From Pseudomonas nabeulensis (GTDB lineage: Bacteria > Pseudomonadota > Gammaproteobacteria > Pseudomonadales > Pseudomonadaceae): a DNA stretch of 60,473 bases. This document shows, piece by piece, positions 52,506 through 60,431 of this stretch. The stretch lies in contig NZ_QUZT01000040.1 in NCBI RefSeq assembly GCF_004682045.1, positions 1-60,473 on the forward strand. The letters are read 5' to 3'. How positions within the stretch are numbered: the stretch's first letter is position 1; each line of letters opens with the position of its first letter. Position numbers and translations under genes: made by a program. The notes below the pieces were generated by a model. It had not been told where the DNA came from. It did no database searches and saw only the letters and a program-made list of their open reading frames with translations.

Positions 52506-52915
52506 TGAGGGTGTGAGGGGATCTAAAAATCACCAGGCAAAAAAAAGCCACTCGTTAGAGTGGCTTTTTTGTAATGCCTGGAGCGGGAAACGGGACGCCG
52601 CCGGCATGAAGGCCAACTCATAGGGCAGGCGCTGGGGCGTCTCCATCCGTTTGCGCCTTGGCCTTTATTTACGCAAACCATATGGATGAGCTTCAGGCAT
52701 TGGCGGCGGCACGTCAGACGGTCGCTGACGACGAGGGGGCGATTCTCCTGTCGAGAATCTACAAATACATGAGCTTTTTCGAGCGTGTCGCTGAAAGATC
52801 CATGGGCTGAATCAGCGCAGACAGACTTTTCGACATTTGAACGCACGACTGCGTCTGTCACCGGTCATTATGCATACCGTCCAACACTGCACATGCATCG
52901 TTCAAGGAAGCACTG
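52506..52915. other. Intergenic region with tRNA-Gly 3' remnant
   Basis: The 410 bp between the MFS and metallophosphoesterase genes begin with a 64-bp copy of the tRNA-Gly 3' end and its terminator (52533-52596). After that, an open frame around 52613-52813 (ending IYKYMSFFERVAERSMG, with an internal ATG at 52682) may be a remnant of a protein gene; it has no recognisable start or domain. The stretch before the metallophosphoesterase ATG should contain its promoter. Confidence 0.5.
52533..52596 (-). repeat. Direct repeat 1: tRNA-Gly 3' remnant plus terminator (att-like)
   Basis: This 64-bp segment matches 54137-54200 at 61 of 64 positions. On the minus strand it starts with 18 bases of the tRNA-Gly 3' end (GTCCCGTTTCCCGCTCCA) and continues through the spacer and the GCCACTCTAACGAGTGGC terminator. 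The match stops abruptly inside the tRNA T-arm, as expected for a recombination site. The full tRNA is at the other copy. Confidence 0.75.
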
Positions 52916-54037
52916 ATGTTTCACCTTATGTTCAGCCTACCGTGCCTATACGTCATTATTCGGTTTATCTGGCCAATGCCTTGGGCGGTGCCGGCCAGGA
53001 TGGCTGTTGCGGTGTTACTCGTACTTGCATCGCAATATCATTTGTATTGCAGGTTCTCGTCCGGAAGCGTTTTCTCTCCGGAGTTTGCACGCCCTCTGGT
53101 CATACTCCTCAACTGGGCGTTTGGCGCGATTTTGCTATCGGCAGTACTTCAAATGGTTGCCGATATCGCCACGCTTATCGCGATGCTAATTCGACGACGC
53201 GTCCTAAGCATTCCTGCGGTCGTACGTTACGGCCTGGGAACCACAGCGCTGGTGTTGTCAGCCGCCGGCGTACACCAGGCAGTAGGCGTGCCACCTGTCA
53301 AAGATATCGAAATCGCGATCAAAGACTTGCCCTCGCAATTCGAGGGTTACCAGGTCTTGCAGTTGACTGACTTGCACATCAGTCGGCTTTTTGATGCGCC
53401 ATGGACGCAAGCGGTTGTAAGCCGTTCGAACGATTTGGGTGTGGACCTGATAGTCGCGACCGGTGATCTGATCGACGGCTCGGTGAGTGACCGCGCACGA
53501 GACGTAGAGGCCTTACGCAATCTTCACGCTCCGGACGGTGTGTATGTGATACCCGGTAACCATGAGTATTTTTTTGATTACGCGGCCTGGATGCAGTACT
53601 TCGTCTCGCTGGGCATGCGCCCTCTGGCGAACAGCCACACAGTGATCGAACGTGATCACGCACAGGTGGTACTGGCCGGGGTGACGGACCTGACCGCGCC
53701 CAAGACCGGCTTCCCGCCTCCGGATCTCAAGCAAGCGATTGCAGGTGCGCCAAAAAACGCTCCCATTCTCCTGCTGGATCATCAACCCCGGAACGCCCGC
53801 GACTCCGCCAAACAAGGTGTAGCGTTGCAACTCTCCGGCCACACCCACGGCGGAATGATCCTGGGAATCGACCGAGTCATTGCGGTACTAAATGAAGGGT
53901 TTGTATCGGGGCTTTATGATGTCGATGGGATGTCGTTGTACGTCAACAACGGCACTGCACTGTGGCCTGGCTTTGCACTGCGCTTGGGCAAGCCTTCGGA
54001 ACTGACCAGGATCACGCTACGCCGCGCAGTACTCTGA
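52916..54037 (+). CDS. Membrane metallophosphoesterase, YkuE/YaeI-like
   Basis: A 373-residue protein with three or four N-terminal membrane helices (about 1-125) and a C-terminal calcineurin-like phosphoesterase. Metal-binding motifs are all present: LTDLHIS, VATGDLIDGS, IPGNHEYF, LLLDHQPR and LSGHTHGG. Relatives include YkuE and the lipid A/UDP-diacylglucosamine hydrolase-like YaeI. The substrate here is unknown, likely a membrane lipid or pyrophosphate. AAGGA precedes the ATG. The gene lies alone between two direct repeats of the tRNA-Gly 3' region, so it is probably acquired cargo. Confidence 0.85.
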   Translation: MFHLMFSLPCLYVIIRFIWPMPWAVPARMAVAVLLVLASQYHLYCRFSSGSVFSPEFARPLVILLNWAFGAILLSAVLQMVADIATLIAMLIRRRVLSIPAVVRYGLGTTALVLSAAGVHQAVGVPPVKDIEIAIKDLPSQFEGYQVLQLTDLHISRLFDAPWTQAVVSRSNDLGVDLIVATGDLIDGSVSDRARDVEALRNLHAPDGVYVIPGNHEYFFDYAAWMQYFVSLGMRPLANSHTVIERDHAQVVLAGVTDLTAPKTGFPPPDLKQAIAGAPKNAPILLLDHQPRNARDSAKQGVALQLSGHTHGGMILGIDRVIAVLNEGFVSGLYDVDGMSLYVNNGTALWPGFALRLGKPSELTRITLRRAVL

Positions 54038-54099
54038 AAGCGGTCTGGCGGTCAGATGAAAGTCGATCCAACCACTATAGAGAGGCCGATAAATCGCGC

Positions 54100-54126
54100 T
54101 AAAACAAAAAACGACGCCGCGGCGTC
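54100..54126 (-). terminator. Intrinsic terminator, minus strand
   Basis: The perfect palindrome GACGCCGCGGCGTC (54113-54126) is followed, on the minus strand, by GTTTTTTGTTTT. It would stop transcription coming from tRNA-Gly/pgsA that reads past the first terminator, protecting the convergent metallophosphoesterase gene. Confidence 0.7.
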
Positions 54127-54136
54127 TCCACAAATC

Positions 54137-54258
<122 letters not shown>

Positions 54259-54318
54259 TTGGTGATGCGCATTCTATAGAAATCTCGGAACTCGTCAACC
54301 TCTTGATTCAAAAAAGTT

Positions 54319-54885
54319 TTATTTCTTTTCGACGGTGGTGCGCAAATGTGGCCAGGCGGCGCGCAAATACTGGAGCATCGACCACAACGTCAGGCCCGCC
54401 GCGATCAGCAGCAAGGCGTAGCCAATCAGTACCCAGAAGGAGAAGTCCGACGGGTTGGCCAGCAAAATGACCAGCGCAAGCATTTGCGCAGCGGTTTTCC
54501 ATTTGCCCAGGTTGGACACAGCAACATGAGCGCGGGCGCCGATTTCGGCCATCCATTCGCGAAGGGCCGAGACGACGATCTCGCGACCGATGATCACGGC
54601 GGCCGGCAGGGTCAGCCAGAGGTTGCCGTGTTCCTGCACCAGGAGCACCAGGGCCACAGCCACCATGAGTTTGTCGGCCACCGGGTCGAGGAACGCGCCG
54701 AACGGCGTGCTCTGTTCCAGGCGGCGGGCCAGGTAGCCGTCGAGCCAGTCGGTGGCAGCGGCAAAGGCGAACACGGAGCTTGAGGCGGCATAGCTCCATT
54801 CATACGGCAAATAGAACAACAGAATGAAAATCGGAATAAGCAGGACGCGTAGAACGGTGATCAGATTAGGGATATTCATCGGCAC
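54319..54885 (-). CDS. pgsA: CDP-diacylglycerol-glycerol-3-phosphate phosphatidyltransferase
   Basis: A 188-residue integral membrane enzyme that makes phosphatidylglycerol phosphate, the committed step to phosphatidylglycerol and cardiolipin. The CDP-alcohol phosphotransferase signature is complete: ATDWLDGYLARRLEQSTPFGAFLDPVADK, containing the D-x2-DG-x2-AR-x8-G-x3-D-x3-D metal site. It begins 26 bp after uvrC and is followed by tRNA-Gly. Normal family length. Confidence 0.96.
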   Translation of the reverse strand: MPMNIPNLITVLRVLLIPIFILLFYLPYEWSYAASSSVFAFAAATDWLDGYLARRLEQSTPFGAFLDPVADKLMVAVALVLLVQEHGNLWLTLPAAVIIGREIVVSALREWMAEIGARAHVAVSNLGKWKTAAQMLALVILLANPSDFSFWVLIGYALLLIAAGLTLWSMLQYLRAAWPHLRTTVEKK

Positions 54886-54911
54886 AACTGGCTACGAGGT
54901 GGAAAGGCATT

Positions 54912-56735
54912 CTATTCGCTGTGCAGATTCGCATAAATCAACTCAGCGAGCTTTTTACTGATACCGGGTGCTTTGGCTATTTCGTCAATGCTGGCACGGG
55001 ATAGCTCTTGCAAGCCACCAAAATGTTTAAGCAAATCGCGGCGGCGCGTCGGCCCTACCCCTGCCACCCCTTCCAGGGTTGAGGTTCGTCGGGTTTTGCC
55101 ACGGCGGGCGCGGTGGCCAGTAATGGCGAAGCGGTGGGCTTCGTCGCGAATCTGCTGGATCAAGTGCAGCGCAGGTGAGTCGCCCTTCAAAGTGAACTCA
55201 TGGGCGGCATCATTCAAGTACAACGTCTCGAAACCGGCCTTGCGCGTGGCACCCTTGGCCACGCCGAGCAGGATCAGGTCGGGCACCGCCAACTCATTGA
55301 GCACGTCGCGGGCCATCGACAGTTGGCCCTTGCCGCCGTCCACCAGGAGGATATCCGGCAACTTGCCCTCGCCGTCCTTCAACTTGCTGAAACGTCGCGT
55401 AAGCGCCTGATGCATGGCCGCATAGTCATCGCCGGCGGTGACGCCTTCGATGTTATAGCGCCGATAATCGGACTTGATCGGCCCTTCCGGCCCGAACACC
55501 ACGCAGGACGCCACCGTGGCTTCACCGCTGGAGTGGCTGATGTCGTAGCACTCCAGGCGCTGCGGTGGCTCGTCCAGGTTGAGGACTTCGGCCAAGGCGT
55601 CGAAGCGTGCAGCAACGTGCTGACGATTGGCCAGGCGTGCGCCCAGGGCCTGCTCGGCATTGGTCACCGCCAGTTGCTGCCAGCGGGCACGAGTGCCGCG
55701 CACACGGTGGCTGATGTCCAGTTCGCGGCCACGCAGTTCGTGGATCGCCTCGATCAGTGTGGGGAAGTCTTCGTGCACCACGTTGACGATGAGTTCCGAC
55801 GGCAGGTCGCGCTCAGGGCTGCTCACGTAATACTGGCCAAGGAACGCCGCCATGACCTCGGCCACTTCCTCGTCGATACCGGTCTGCGGAAAGAAATTCT
55901 TGCTGCCCAGCACGCGGCCGCCACGCACGCTGATCAAGTGCACACACGCGCCACCGGGGTTGACGAATGCGGCGATCACATCAACATCACCGCTGCCACC
56001 TTCCATGCTCTGCTGGTCCTGCACGCGGCGCAGCAGGGAGATCTGGTCACGCAACTCGGCTGCACGCTCGAAATCCAGGGTGCTGGCCGCTTGCTCCATG
56101 GCGCCGGAAAGTTCGTCAGTGAGTGCATTGCTGCGCCCCTCGAGGAACATCACCGAATGGCGCACATCCTCGGCGTACTCCGCCGGCTCGACCAGCCCCA
56201 CGCATGGCGCCTTGCAGCGTTTGATCTGGTATTGCAGGCACGGTCGCGTACGGTTCTTGTAGAAACTGTCTTCGCACTGGCGCACAAAAAAGGTCTTTTG
56301 CAGCAGGCTCAAACTTTCGCGAATCGCACCGGCACTGGGATAAGGCCCGAAATACTTGCCCTTCTGCTTCTTCGCGCCACGATGAATGCTCAGACGTGGG
56401 AAGTTGCCGTCGGACAAATACACATAGGGGTAGGACTTATCGTCGCGCAACAGGATGTTGTAGGGCGGCCGCCACTCCTTGATCAGCGTCTGTTCAAGCA
56501 GCAGCGCCTCGGTTTCATTGGCGGTGATGGTGGTTTCGACCTGGGCGATACGCGCCACCAACGCAGCCGTCTTGGGCGCGAGACCGCTCTTGCGAAAGTA
56601 GCTCGCCAGGCGGTTTTTCAGGTTCTTGGCTTTGCCGACATACAGCAGGCGTGCCTCGCTGTCGAACATGCGGTACACGCCAGGGCGGCCACTGCAGGTT
56701 GAGAGGAAGGCACTTGGATCAAACGGTGTGGTCAT
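54912..56735 (-). CDS. uvrC: Excinuclease ABC subunit C
   Basis: A 607-residue UvrC, which makes both incisions in nucleotide excision repair. The N-terminal GIY-YIG domain (GVYRMFDSEARLLYVGKAKNLKNRLASYF) is followed by a Cys-rich segment (CEDSFYKNRTRPCLQYQIKRCKAPCVG), a UVR motif (FERAAELRDQISLLRRVQDQQ), the RNase H-like 5' nuclease (ECYDISHSSGEATVASCVVF, ILLVDGGKGQL) and a C-terminal helix-hairpin-helix pair (LEGVAGVGPTRRRDLLKHFGGLQELSRAS). It starts one base after the gacA stop codon, the conserved Pseudomonas order. Confidence 0.97.
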   Translation of the reverse strand: MTTPFDPSAFLSTCSGRPGVYRMFDSEARLLYVGKAKNLKNRLASYFRKSGLAPKTAALVARIAQVETTITANETEALLLEQTLIKEWRPPYNILLRDDKSYPYVYLSDGNFPRLSIHRGAKKQKGKYFGPYPSAGAIRESLSLLQKTFFVRQCEDSFYKNRTRPCLQYQIKRCKAPCVGLVEPAEYAEDVRHSVMFLEGRSNALTDELSGAMEQAASTLDFERAAELRDQISLLRRVQDQQSMEGGSGDVDVIAAFVNPGGACVHLISVRGGRVLGSKNFFPQTGIDEEVAEVMAAFLGQYYVSSPERDLPSELIVNVVHEDFPTLIEAIHELRGRELDISHRVRGTRARWQQLAVTNAEQALGARLANRQHVAARFDALAEVLNLDEPPQRLECYDISHSSGEATVASCVVFGPEGPIKSDYRRYNIEGVTAGDDYAAMHQALTRRFSKLKDGEGKLPDILLVDGGKGQLSMARDVLNELAVPDLILLGVAKGATRKAGFETLYLNDAAHEFTLKGDSPALHLIQQIRDEAHRFAITGHRARRGKTRRTSTLEGVAGVGPTRRRDLLKHFGGLQELSRASIDEIAKAPGISKKLAELIYANLHSE

Positions 56736-56736
56736 G

Positions 56737-57378
56737 TCAGGCGCTGGCGTCCACCATGCCGTGACGCACCGCGAGCAGGGTCAATTCAACATCACTGCTG
56801 ATGGCGAGCTTCTCGAAGATGCGATAGCGGTAGGTGTTGACGGTCTTGGGCGACAGGCACAGCTTGTCGGAGATGGTCTGGACCTTCTGGCACCCGACGA
56901 TCATCAAGGCAATCTGGATTTCCCGCTCCGACAACGTGTCGAACGGTGAGTCGCTGACCGGCTGGAAGGACTTGATGGCCAACTGCTGGGCAATCTGCGG
57001 GCTGATGTAGCGCTGGCCGGCGAATACCAGGCGAATGGCTTGCACCATCTCGGCCAGGCCAGCGCCCTTGGTCAGGTAACCGGCGGCGCCGGCCTGGAGC
57101 AGGCGCGTCGGAAACGGGTCTTCCTCACACACGGTCACCACCACGACTTTGATGTCGGGATGGCTGCGCAACAATTTAGTGGTGGCGCCCAGACCGCCGA
57201 TCCCCGGCATTTTGACGTCCATCAGCACCACATCGGGTTTCAACTCCCGTGCCTTGATCAGGGATTCCTCACCCGATTCGGCCTGGCCGACTACTTGCAG
57301 GCCATCGATGTCAGCCAGCATTCGTGTAATGCCTGTACGAACGAGATCATGGTCATCGACTACTAGCACCCTAATCAA
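56737..57378 (-). CDS. gacA: Global response regulator GacA
   Basis: A 213-residue LuxR/FixJ-type regulator: receiver with VLVVDDHDLVRTGI, phospho-Asp54 in VVLMDVKMPG, and Lys in YLTKGAG, followed by a C-terminal helix-turn-helix (LSEREIQIALMIVGCQKVQTISDKLCLSPKTVNTYRYRIFEKL). GacA, activated by the GacS kinase, drives small RNAs that relieve Rsm repression of secondary metabolism and exoproducts. The start is TTG at 57378, with GAGGT seven bases ahead; longer frames upstream are not conserved in the family. Followed by uvrC and pgsA. Confidence 0.97.
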   Translation of the reverse strand: MIRVLVVDDHDLVRTGITRMLADIDGLQVVGQAESGEESLIKARELKPDVVLMDVKMPGIGGLGATTKLLRSHPDIKVVVVTVCEEDPFPTRLLQAGAAGYLTKGAGLAEMVQAIRLVFAGQRYISPQIAQQLAIKSFQPVSDSPFDTLSEREIQIALMIVGCQKVQTISDKLCLSPKTVNTYRYRIFEKLAISSDVELTLLAVRHGMVDASA

Positions 57379-57528
57379 GCAGACACCTCGCGATATGGTC
57401 TTATAGGTTGCTGAACACCTTAGCAAAAAACCCAGGCACAGACCTAGCCGCAAGCGTCATATATATAGCGTTTGCCCGCACTAAAGCCTCCGCCGTTCGG
57501 TAGGCGGCCATTTATGCTGGGCAAAAGG

Positions 57529-57894
57529 TCAGTTTTGCGGAGTGACAGGCTTGGGTTTTCCGTTATGCAGCACGGAATGCTCCGCCAGCGTCGAGGCCAA
57601 CTGGCGGATAGCGTCCTGGTCTTCCTTGAACATGACCCGGTAGTTTTCGAGGATCTTTTCTTCTAGCTGGCTAAGGTTTTCCAGCTGGATGGGCGTCGGG
57701 TTGCCCGTCAGCACGTATAAAACATCCACACCGCGCTCGGCCACGCGTGACAAGTAATCAGCCTTGGGCGCACGCCCCCCGCTTTCGTACTTACCTTGGG
57801 CGTTGGCTTCAACGCCGCCGATTTCACCAAAAATTTTCTGTGACAGGCCGAGTCGTTCTCTTTCCTGCCGTAAACGCGAACCGATTCCACTCAT
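57529..57894 (-). CDS. XRE-family transcriptional regulator
   Basis: A 121-residue repressor-like protein with HTH (LRQERERLGLSQKIFGEIGGVEANAQGKYESGGRAPKADYLSRVAERGVDVLYVLTG). It shares the GGVE-NAQ-YESG-PKA-YL motif with the regulator at 48537-48866. The ATG at 57894 is used; the frame continues upstream but without homologous sequence. It diverges from a small phage-type DNA-binding protein gene (57977), the usual layout of a repressor/second regulator pair; this may be a relic of a Mu-like prophage switch. Confidence 0.83.
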   Translation of the reverse strand: MSGIGSRLRQERERLGLSQKIFGEIGGVEANAQGKYESGGRAPKADYLSRVAERGVDVLYVLTGNPTPIQLENLSQLEEKILENYRVMFKEDQDAIRQLASTLAEHSVLHNGKPKPVTPQN

Positions 57895-57976
57895 TTGGAT
57901 GTATGATCCTATCTGGCACACCCCAAGAGGTGACACATTCATCTCTTTTTTACACAAACTTGAACGGTTTTGAACT

Positions 57977-58216
57977 ATGCCCGGTATTCGCACTGCCGCA
58001 CAAGCCAAGGCTTGGCTGGAACATCAAGGAAAGTCAGTTCAAGCATTTGCTCGAGAACATGGCGTCGATCCTGCGACGACCTATCAAGTGCTCGCTGGGC
58101 GTAAAAAGGGACGGCGTGGAGAAGCCCATAAGGTGGCGGTCCTGCTGGGCATGAAAGAAGGGATTATCCTGGACGAGCCAGAAGCACAGATCAGCAACCC
58201 GGAAATCGTTTCCTGA
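57977..58216 (+). CDS. Small DNA-binding protein, BcepMu gp16-like
   Basis: A 79-residue basic protein with HTH-like SVQAFAREHGVDPATTYQVLAGRKKGRRGEAHKVAVLLGMKEG. It resembles the BcepMu gp16 group of phage-associated DNA-binding proteins found in Mu-like phages and in the chromosomes of many pseudomonads. It diverges from the XRE gene over an 82-bp gap that contains GTTCAA repeats (about 57960-57976, minus strand), a likely shared operator. Confidence 0.75.
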   Translation: MPGIRTAAQAKAWLEHQGKSVQAFAREHGVDPATTYQVLAGRKKGRRGEAHKVAVLLGMKEGIILDEPEAQISNPEIVS

Positions 58217-58252
58217 AAAGCAGTATGCGCTTATTTGTGGGATGTGCCTGTT

Positions 58253-58693
58253 TTAGTCCAGTGGTGCCGCTCGACACTCAAGTTCCATGCGCCAGAAACA
58301 ATCCTCTTCGCCCACGATGCTCAAGCCTTGGCGTTGATACAGCCGTCTGGCGGGGTTGGTCTTGAACACCGTCAAGCGCAGCAGCCCCTGCGCCTGTGCC
58401 TTGAGTGCCATTTGCGCCAACACCCAACTGCCCGCGCCCTGCTTGCGGCAGGTCTCCAGCATATGCAGTTCGCGGATATACAGCGCACGACTGTCGCGGC
58501 TCAGGCTGATGAAGCCCATCACCACGCTGTCATTGCAGATCAACCAGTTCTCGCGCCCGGCCCAGGCAATGTCAAAGCCGTTGTCCGACCACAACAGACC
58601 GTACAGCTGGTAATAGTCGTGCATTGCCTCGTGGGTCAGCGTGCGGGCGAAAGGCAAGTCCTGATCCGTGGCCGCCTTGAGGTGAAACGCCAT
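58253..58693 (-). CDS. GNAT-family N-acetyltransferase
   Basis: A 146-residue acetyltransferase. The acetyl-CoA loop R-x2-G-x-G/A is in CRKQGAGSWVLAQMALKAQ, preceded by the beta-4 strand ALYIRELHMLE and followed by LRLTVFKTNPARRLYQRQGLSIVGEED. Substrate unknown. The ATG at 58693 is preferred over an upstream in-frame start because it begins the domain directly. It ends convergent with the gp16-like gene. Confidence 0.85.
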   Translation of the reverse strand: MAFHLKAATDQDLPFARTLTHEAMHDYYQLYGLLWSDNGFDIAWAGRENWLICNDSVVMGFISLSRDSRALYIRELHMLETCRKQGAGSWVLAQMALKAQAQGLLRLTVFKTNPARRLYQRQGLSIVGEEDCFWRMELECRAAPLD

Positions 58694-58837
58694 GTGTTCA
58701 TGTCCGTTTGAATGGAAGTATGCCCAGCATATCGGCACTCACCCCATAGTCGTAAGTACTCCCGGATAATAGAAATTACTGATTGAATCTCTCTACGTGC
58801 CTCTAGTAAGCTCCCCTCCATCATTTGGAGACATACC
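58694..58837 (+). promoter_or_regulatory. Promoter region of the DAHP synthase leader
   Basis: A 144-bp gap between the divergent GNAT gene and the first leader peptide. It should contain the promoter for the DAHP synthase leader. AT-rich stretches (ATAATAGAAATTACTGATTGAAT, given here as a position range 58766-58788) could supply -35/-10 elements, but I cannot place them with confidence. TTGGAG at 58825-58830 is the ribosome site for the leader. Confidence 0.45.
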
Positions 58838-58972
58838 ATGTTGCACCTCACCCACACTCAGGTTTGCCCTGCTGCCAGCGCCCCGCGCTCGGTGTCGGCT
58901 ACCCGTGTGAACGGTTCGAGCGCAGCAGTAAACTTTTATTTTGGGTATTGGTTTAGCCACTGGCGCGCCTGA
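58838..58972 (+). CDS. Leader peptide 1, rich in Phe/Tyr/Trp
   Basis: A 44-codon frame (MLHLTHTQV...) that ends NFYFGYWFSHWRA: within residues 32-42 there are three Phe, two Tyr and two Trp. GGAG lies eight bases ahead of the ATG. It is followed 52 bp later by a strong intrinsic terminator. This is the classic structure of a transcription attenuator: ribosome stalling at aromatic codons when charged tRNA is scarce would prevent terminator formation. It controls the DAHP synthase gene downstream. A pairing GGCGC/GCGCC spans the stop codon (58962-58989). Confidence 0.8.
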   Translation: MLHLTHTQVCPAASAPRSVSATRVNGSSAAVNFYFGYWFSHWRA

Positions 58973-59024
58973 TACCTGAAATCGGCGCCCACTACTCAAG
59001 GGGTCGCCTACCAGAGAAATCTAA

Positions 59025-59061
59025 CCCCCGGTCGGCTCCCCGACCGGGGGTTTTGTTTTTT
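59025..59061 (+). terminator. Attenuator terminator before the DAHP synthase
   Basis: CCCCCGGTCGG and CCGACCGGGGG form a perfect 11-bp stem with a CTCC loop (59025-59050), followed by TTTTGTTTTTT. It lies between leader peptide 1 and leader peptide 2 on the sense strand. GGGGTCG at 59000-59006 is complementary to part of the stem and could form an alternative, antiterminating pairing. Confidence 0.9.
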
Positions 59062-59106
59062 CAGGCCTTCATCACATTTTTGCAAGATCACTCAAGGAAT
59101 CACGAC

Positions 59107-59259
59107 ATGAACTACGCCACCTATTACCGCTACGACACTTCCACTGCATGGCGATTTAGCCAGCTCCGTTCGGGACAGCCTGCCGCCTCCGATCGGTCAC
59201 CTCTTGGTGGCAAGCCAACACACGTAGCCGATACGGCCAATTGTCGAACACCCCAGTAG
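59107..59259 (+). CDS. Leader peptide 2, Tyr-rich start
   Basis: A 50-codon frame beginning MNYATYYRYDTSTAWRF: four Tyr within residues 3-9 and one Trp and Phe at 15-17. AAGGA lies nine bases upstream of the ATG. It lies beyond the terminator, so it is read only when attenuation fails. Its stop codon overlaps the 5' arm of a hairpin (59259-59293) that abuts the DAHP synthase ribosome site, so its translation could open that site. It may be a second Tyr-sensing control step. Confidence 0.65.
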   Translation: MNYATYYRYDTSTAWRFSQLRSGQPAASDRSPLGGKPTHVADTANCRTPQ

Positions 59260-59293
59260 GGCCAAGCGCGCGGGAATAGCCCGCAGCTTGCCC
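59259..59293 (+). promoter_or_regulatory. Hairpin abutting the DAHP synthase ribosome-binding site
   Basis: GGGCCAAGC with GCTTGCCC (one bulge) and inner GCGGG with CCCGC form a stable hairpin. Its 3' arm ends at 59293 and the Shine-Dalgarno AGGAAG starts at 59294. Its 5' arm begins at the stop codon of leader 2. It has no T-tract, so translational rather than transcriptional control is suggested. Confidence 0.5.
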
Positions 59294-59307
59294 AGGAAGC
59301 CTTGAAT

Positions 59308-60387
59308 ATGAACTCTGCCACCGCCGCTCTCTCTGTATCCGCCCTGTCGAGCGCCAATGAGGCCCTGACCCAGCGCCTGCCCAGCTCCCTTGAGCTCAAG
59401 CACCAGTTGCCCCTCAGCCCGTTCCTCGTCGAACAGATCCACGCCCATCGCCAAGCCGTGCGCGCCATCCTCAATGGCGAAGATTCGCGTTTACTGGTGA
59501 TTGTCGGCCCGTGCTCGATCCACGACCCCGAATCGGCTATGGAATACGCCCGCAACCTGAAGAAGCTCGCGCTTGAAGTCAGCGACCAGATGCTGCTGGT
59601 AATACGCGCCTACGTCGAAAAACCGCGCACCACCATCGGCTGGAAAGGCCTGGCCTACGACCCTCATTTGGACGGCAGCGATGACATGGCCGCCGGCCTC
59701 ACCCTGTCCCGCCAGTTGATGCGCGAAATGCTGCGCCTGGGCCTGCCGGTCGCCACCGAACTGCTGCAACCCATGGCCGCCGGCTACTTCGATGACCTGC
59801 TGAGCTGGGTCGCGATTGGCGCGCGCACCACCGAATCGCAAATCCACCGCGAAATGGCCAGCGGACTGGGCATGCCCGTGGGCTTCAAGAACGGCACCGA
59901 CGGCGGCGTCGCCATTGCCTGTGACGCGATGCGCTCGGCGTCCCACCCGCACCGCCACTTCGGCGTCGACAGCCAAGGGCATCCGGCGATCATCCAGACC
60001 CCTGGCAATCCCGATACCCACCTGGTGCTGCGTGGCGGTCACCGTGGGCCGAACTACGATGCGCAGAGCGTTGCACAGGTGAAGCACGACCTGGCCAAGT
60101 CCAAGGTGGCGGCACGGATCATGGTGGATTGCAGCCACGCCAACAGTGGCAAGGATCCATTGCGTCAACCGGCGGTGTTCAACGAAGTGCTGGAGCAGCG
60201 TTTGCAGGGGGATACGTCGCTGATCGGCATGATGATTGAAAGCCATCTGTTCGAAGGCTGCCAACCGTTGAGCGCTTCGATGAAATACGGCGTGTCCGTA
60301 ACGGACGGTTGTCTGGGTTGGGATGGCACCGAGCAATTGTTGCGTAGTGCGGCAGAGCGGTTGCGCGAAGCCCGCAAGGTAAGCTGA
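59308..60387 (+). CDS. 3-Deoxy-7-phosphoheptulonate (DAHP) synthase, class I
   Basis: A 359-residue enzyme that condenses phosphoenolpyruvate and erythrose 4-phosphate, the first step of aromatic amino acid synthesis. Class I (AroFGH) motifs are clear: LLVIVGPCSIHDP, RAYVEKPRTTIGWKGL, GARTTESQIHREMASGL, VGFKNGTDG, RGGHRGPNYD and MVDCSHANSGKDP. Which aromatic acid inhibits it cannot be told from these motifs. The ATG at 59308 has AGGAAG upstream; a TTG two codons earlier is less likely. The aromatic leaders before it indicate control by attenuation. Confidence 0.95.
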   Translation: MNSATAALSVSALSSANEALTQRLPSSLELKHQLPLSPFLVEQIHAHRQAVRAILNGEDSRLLVIVGPCSIHDPESAMEYARNLKKLALEVSDQMLLVIRAYVEKPRTTIGWKGLAYDPHLDGSDDMAAGLTLSRQLMREMLRLGLPVATELLQPMAAGYFDDLLSWVAIGARTTESQIHREMASGLGMPVGFKNGTDGGVAIACDAMRSASHPHRHFGVDSQGHPAIIQTPGNPDTHLVLRGGHRGPNYDAQSVAQVKHDLAKSKVAARIMVDCSHANSGKDPLRQPAVFNEVLEQRLQGDTSLIGMMIESHLFEGCQPLSASMKYGVSVTDGCLGWDGTEQLLRSAAERLREARKVS

Positions 60388-60404
60388 TTGAGCGCGATCA
60401 ACTG

Positions 60405-60431
60405 GTTGGAGGGGGCTTGCCCTAATGCCAG
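60405..60431 (+). repeat. REP-like element at the window edge
   Basis: TTGGAGGGGGCTTGCCCTAATGCCAG, 17 bases after the DAHP synthase stop codon. It ends CTAATGCCAG, like the inverted copy at 1-29, whereas most REPs in the window continue CCCCGATG. It is thus a subtype of the same family. Confidence 0.7.

Noticed and set aside
52523..52861. 112-codon minus-strand frame
   Set aside because: It crosses the tRNA-Gly remnant and terminator; its C-terminal part is the translated terminator sequence, also seen as a frame at 54052-54243.
54912..56735. uvrC as a homing-type GIY-YIG gene linked to the protein at 19710
   Set aside because: UvrC has all its own domains and conserved synteny with gacA and pgsA. 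The shared fold with 19710-20849 is general and does not imply a functional link.
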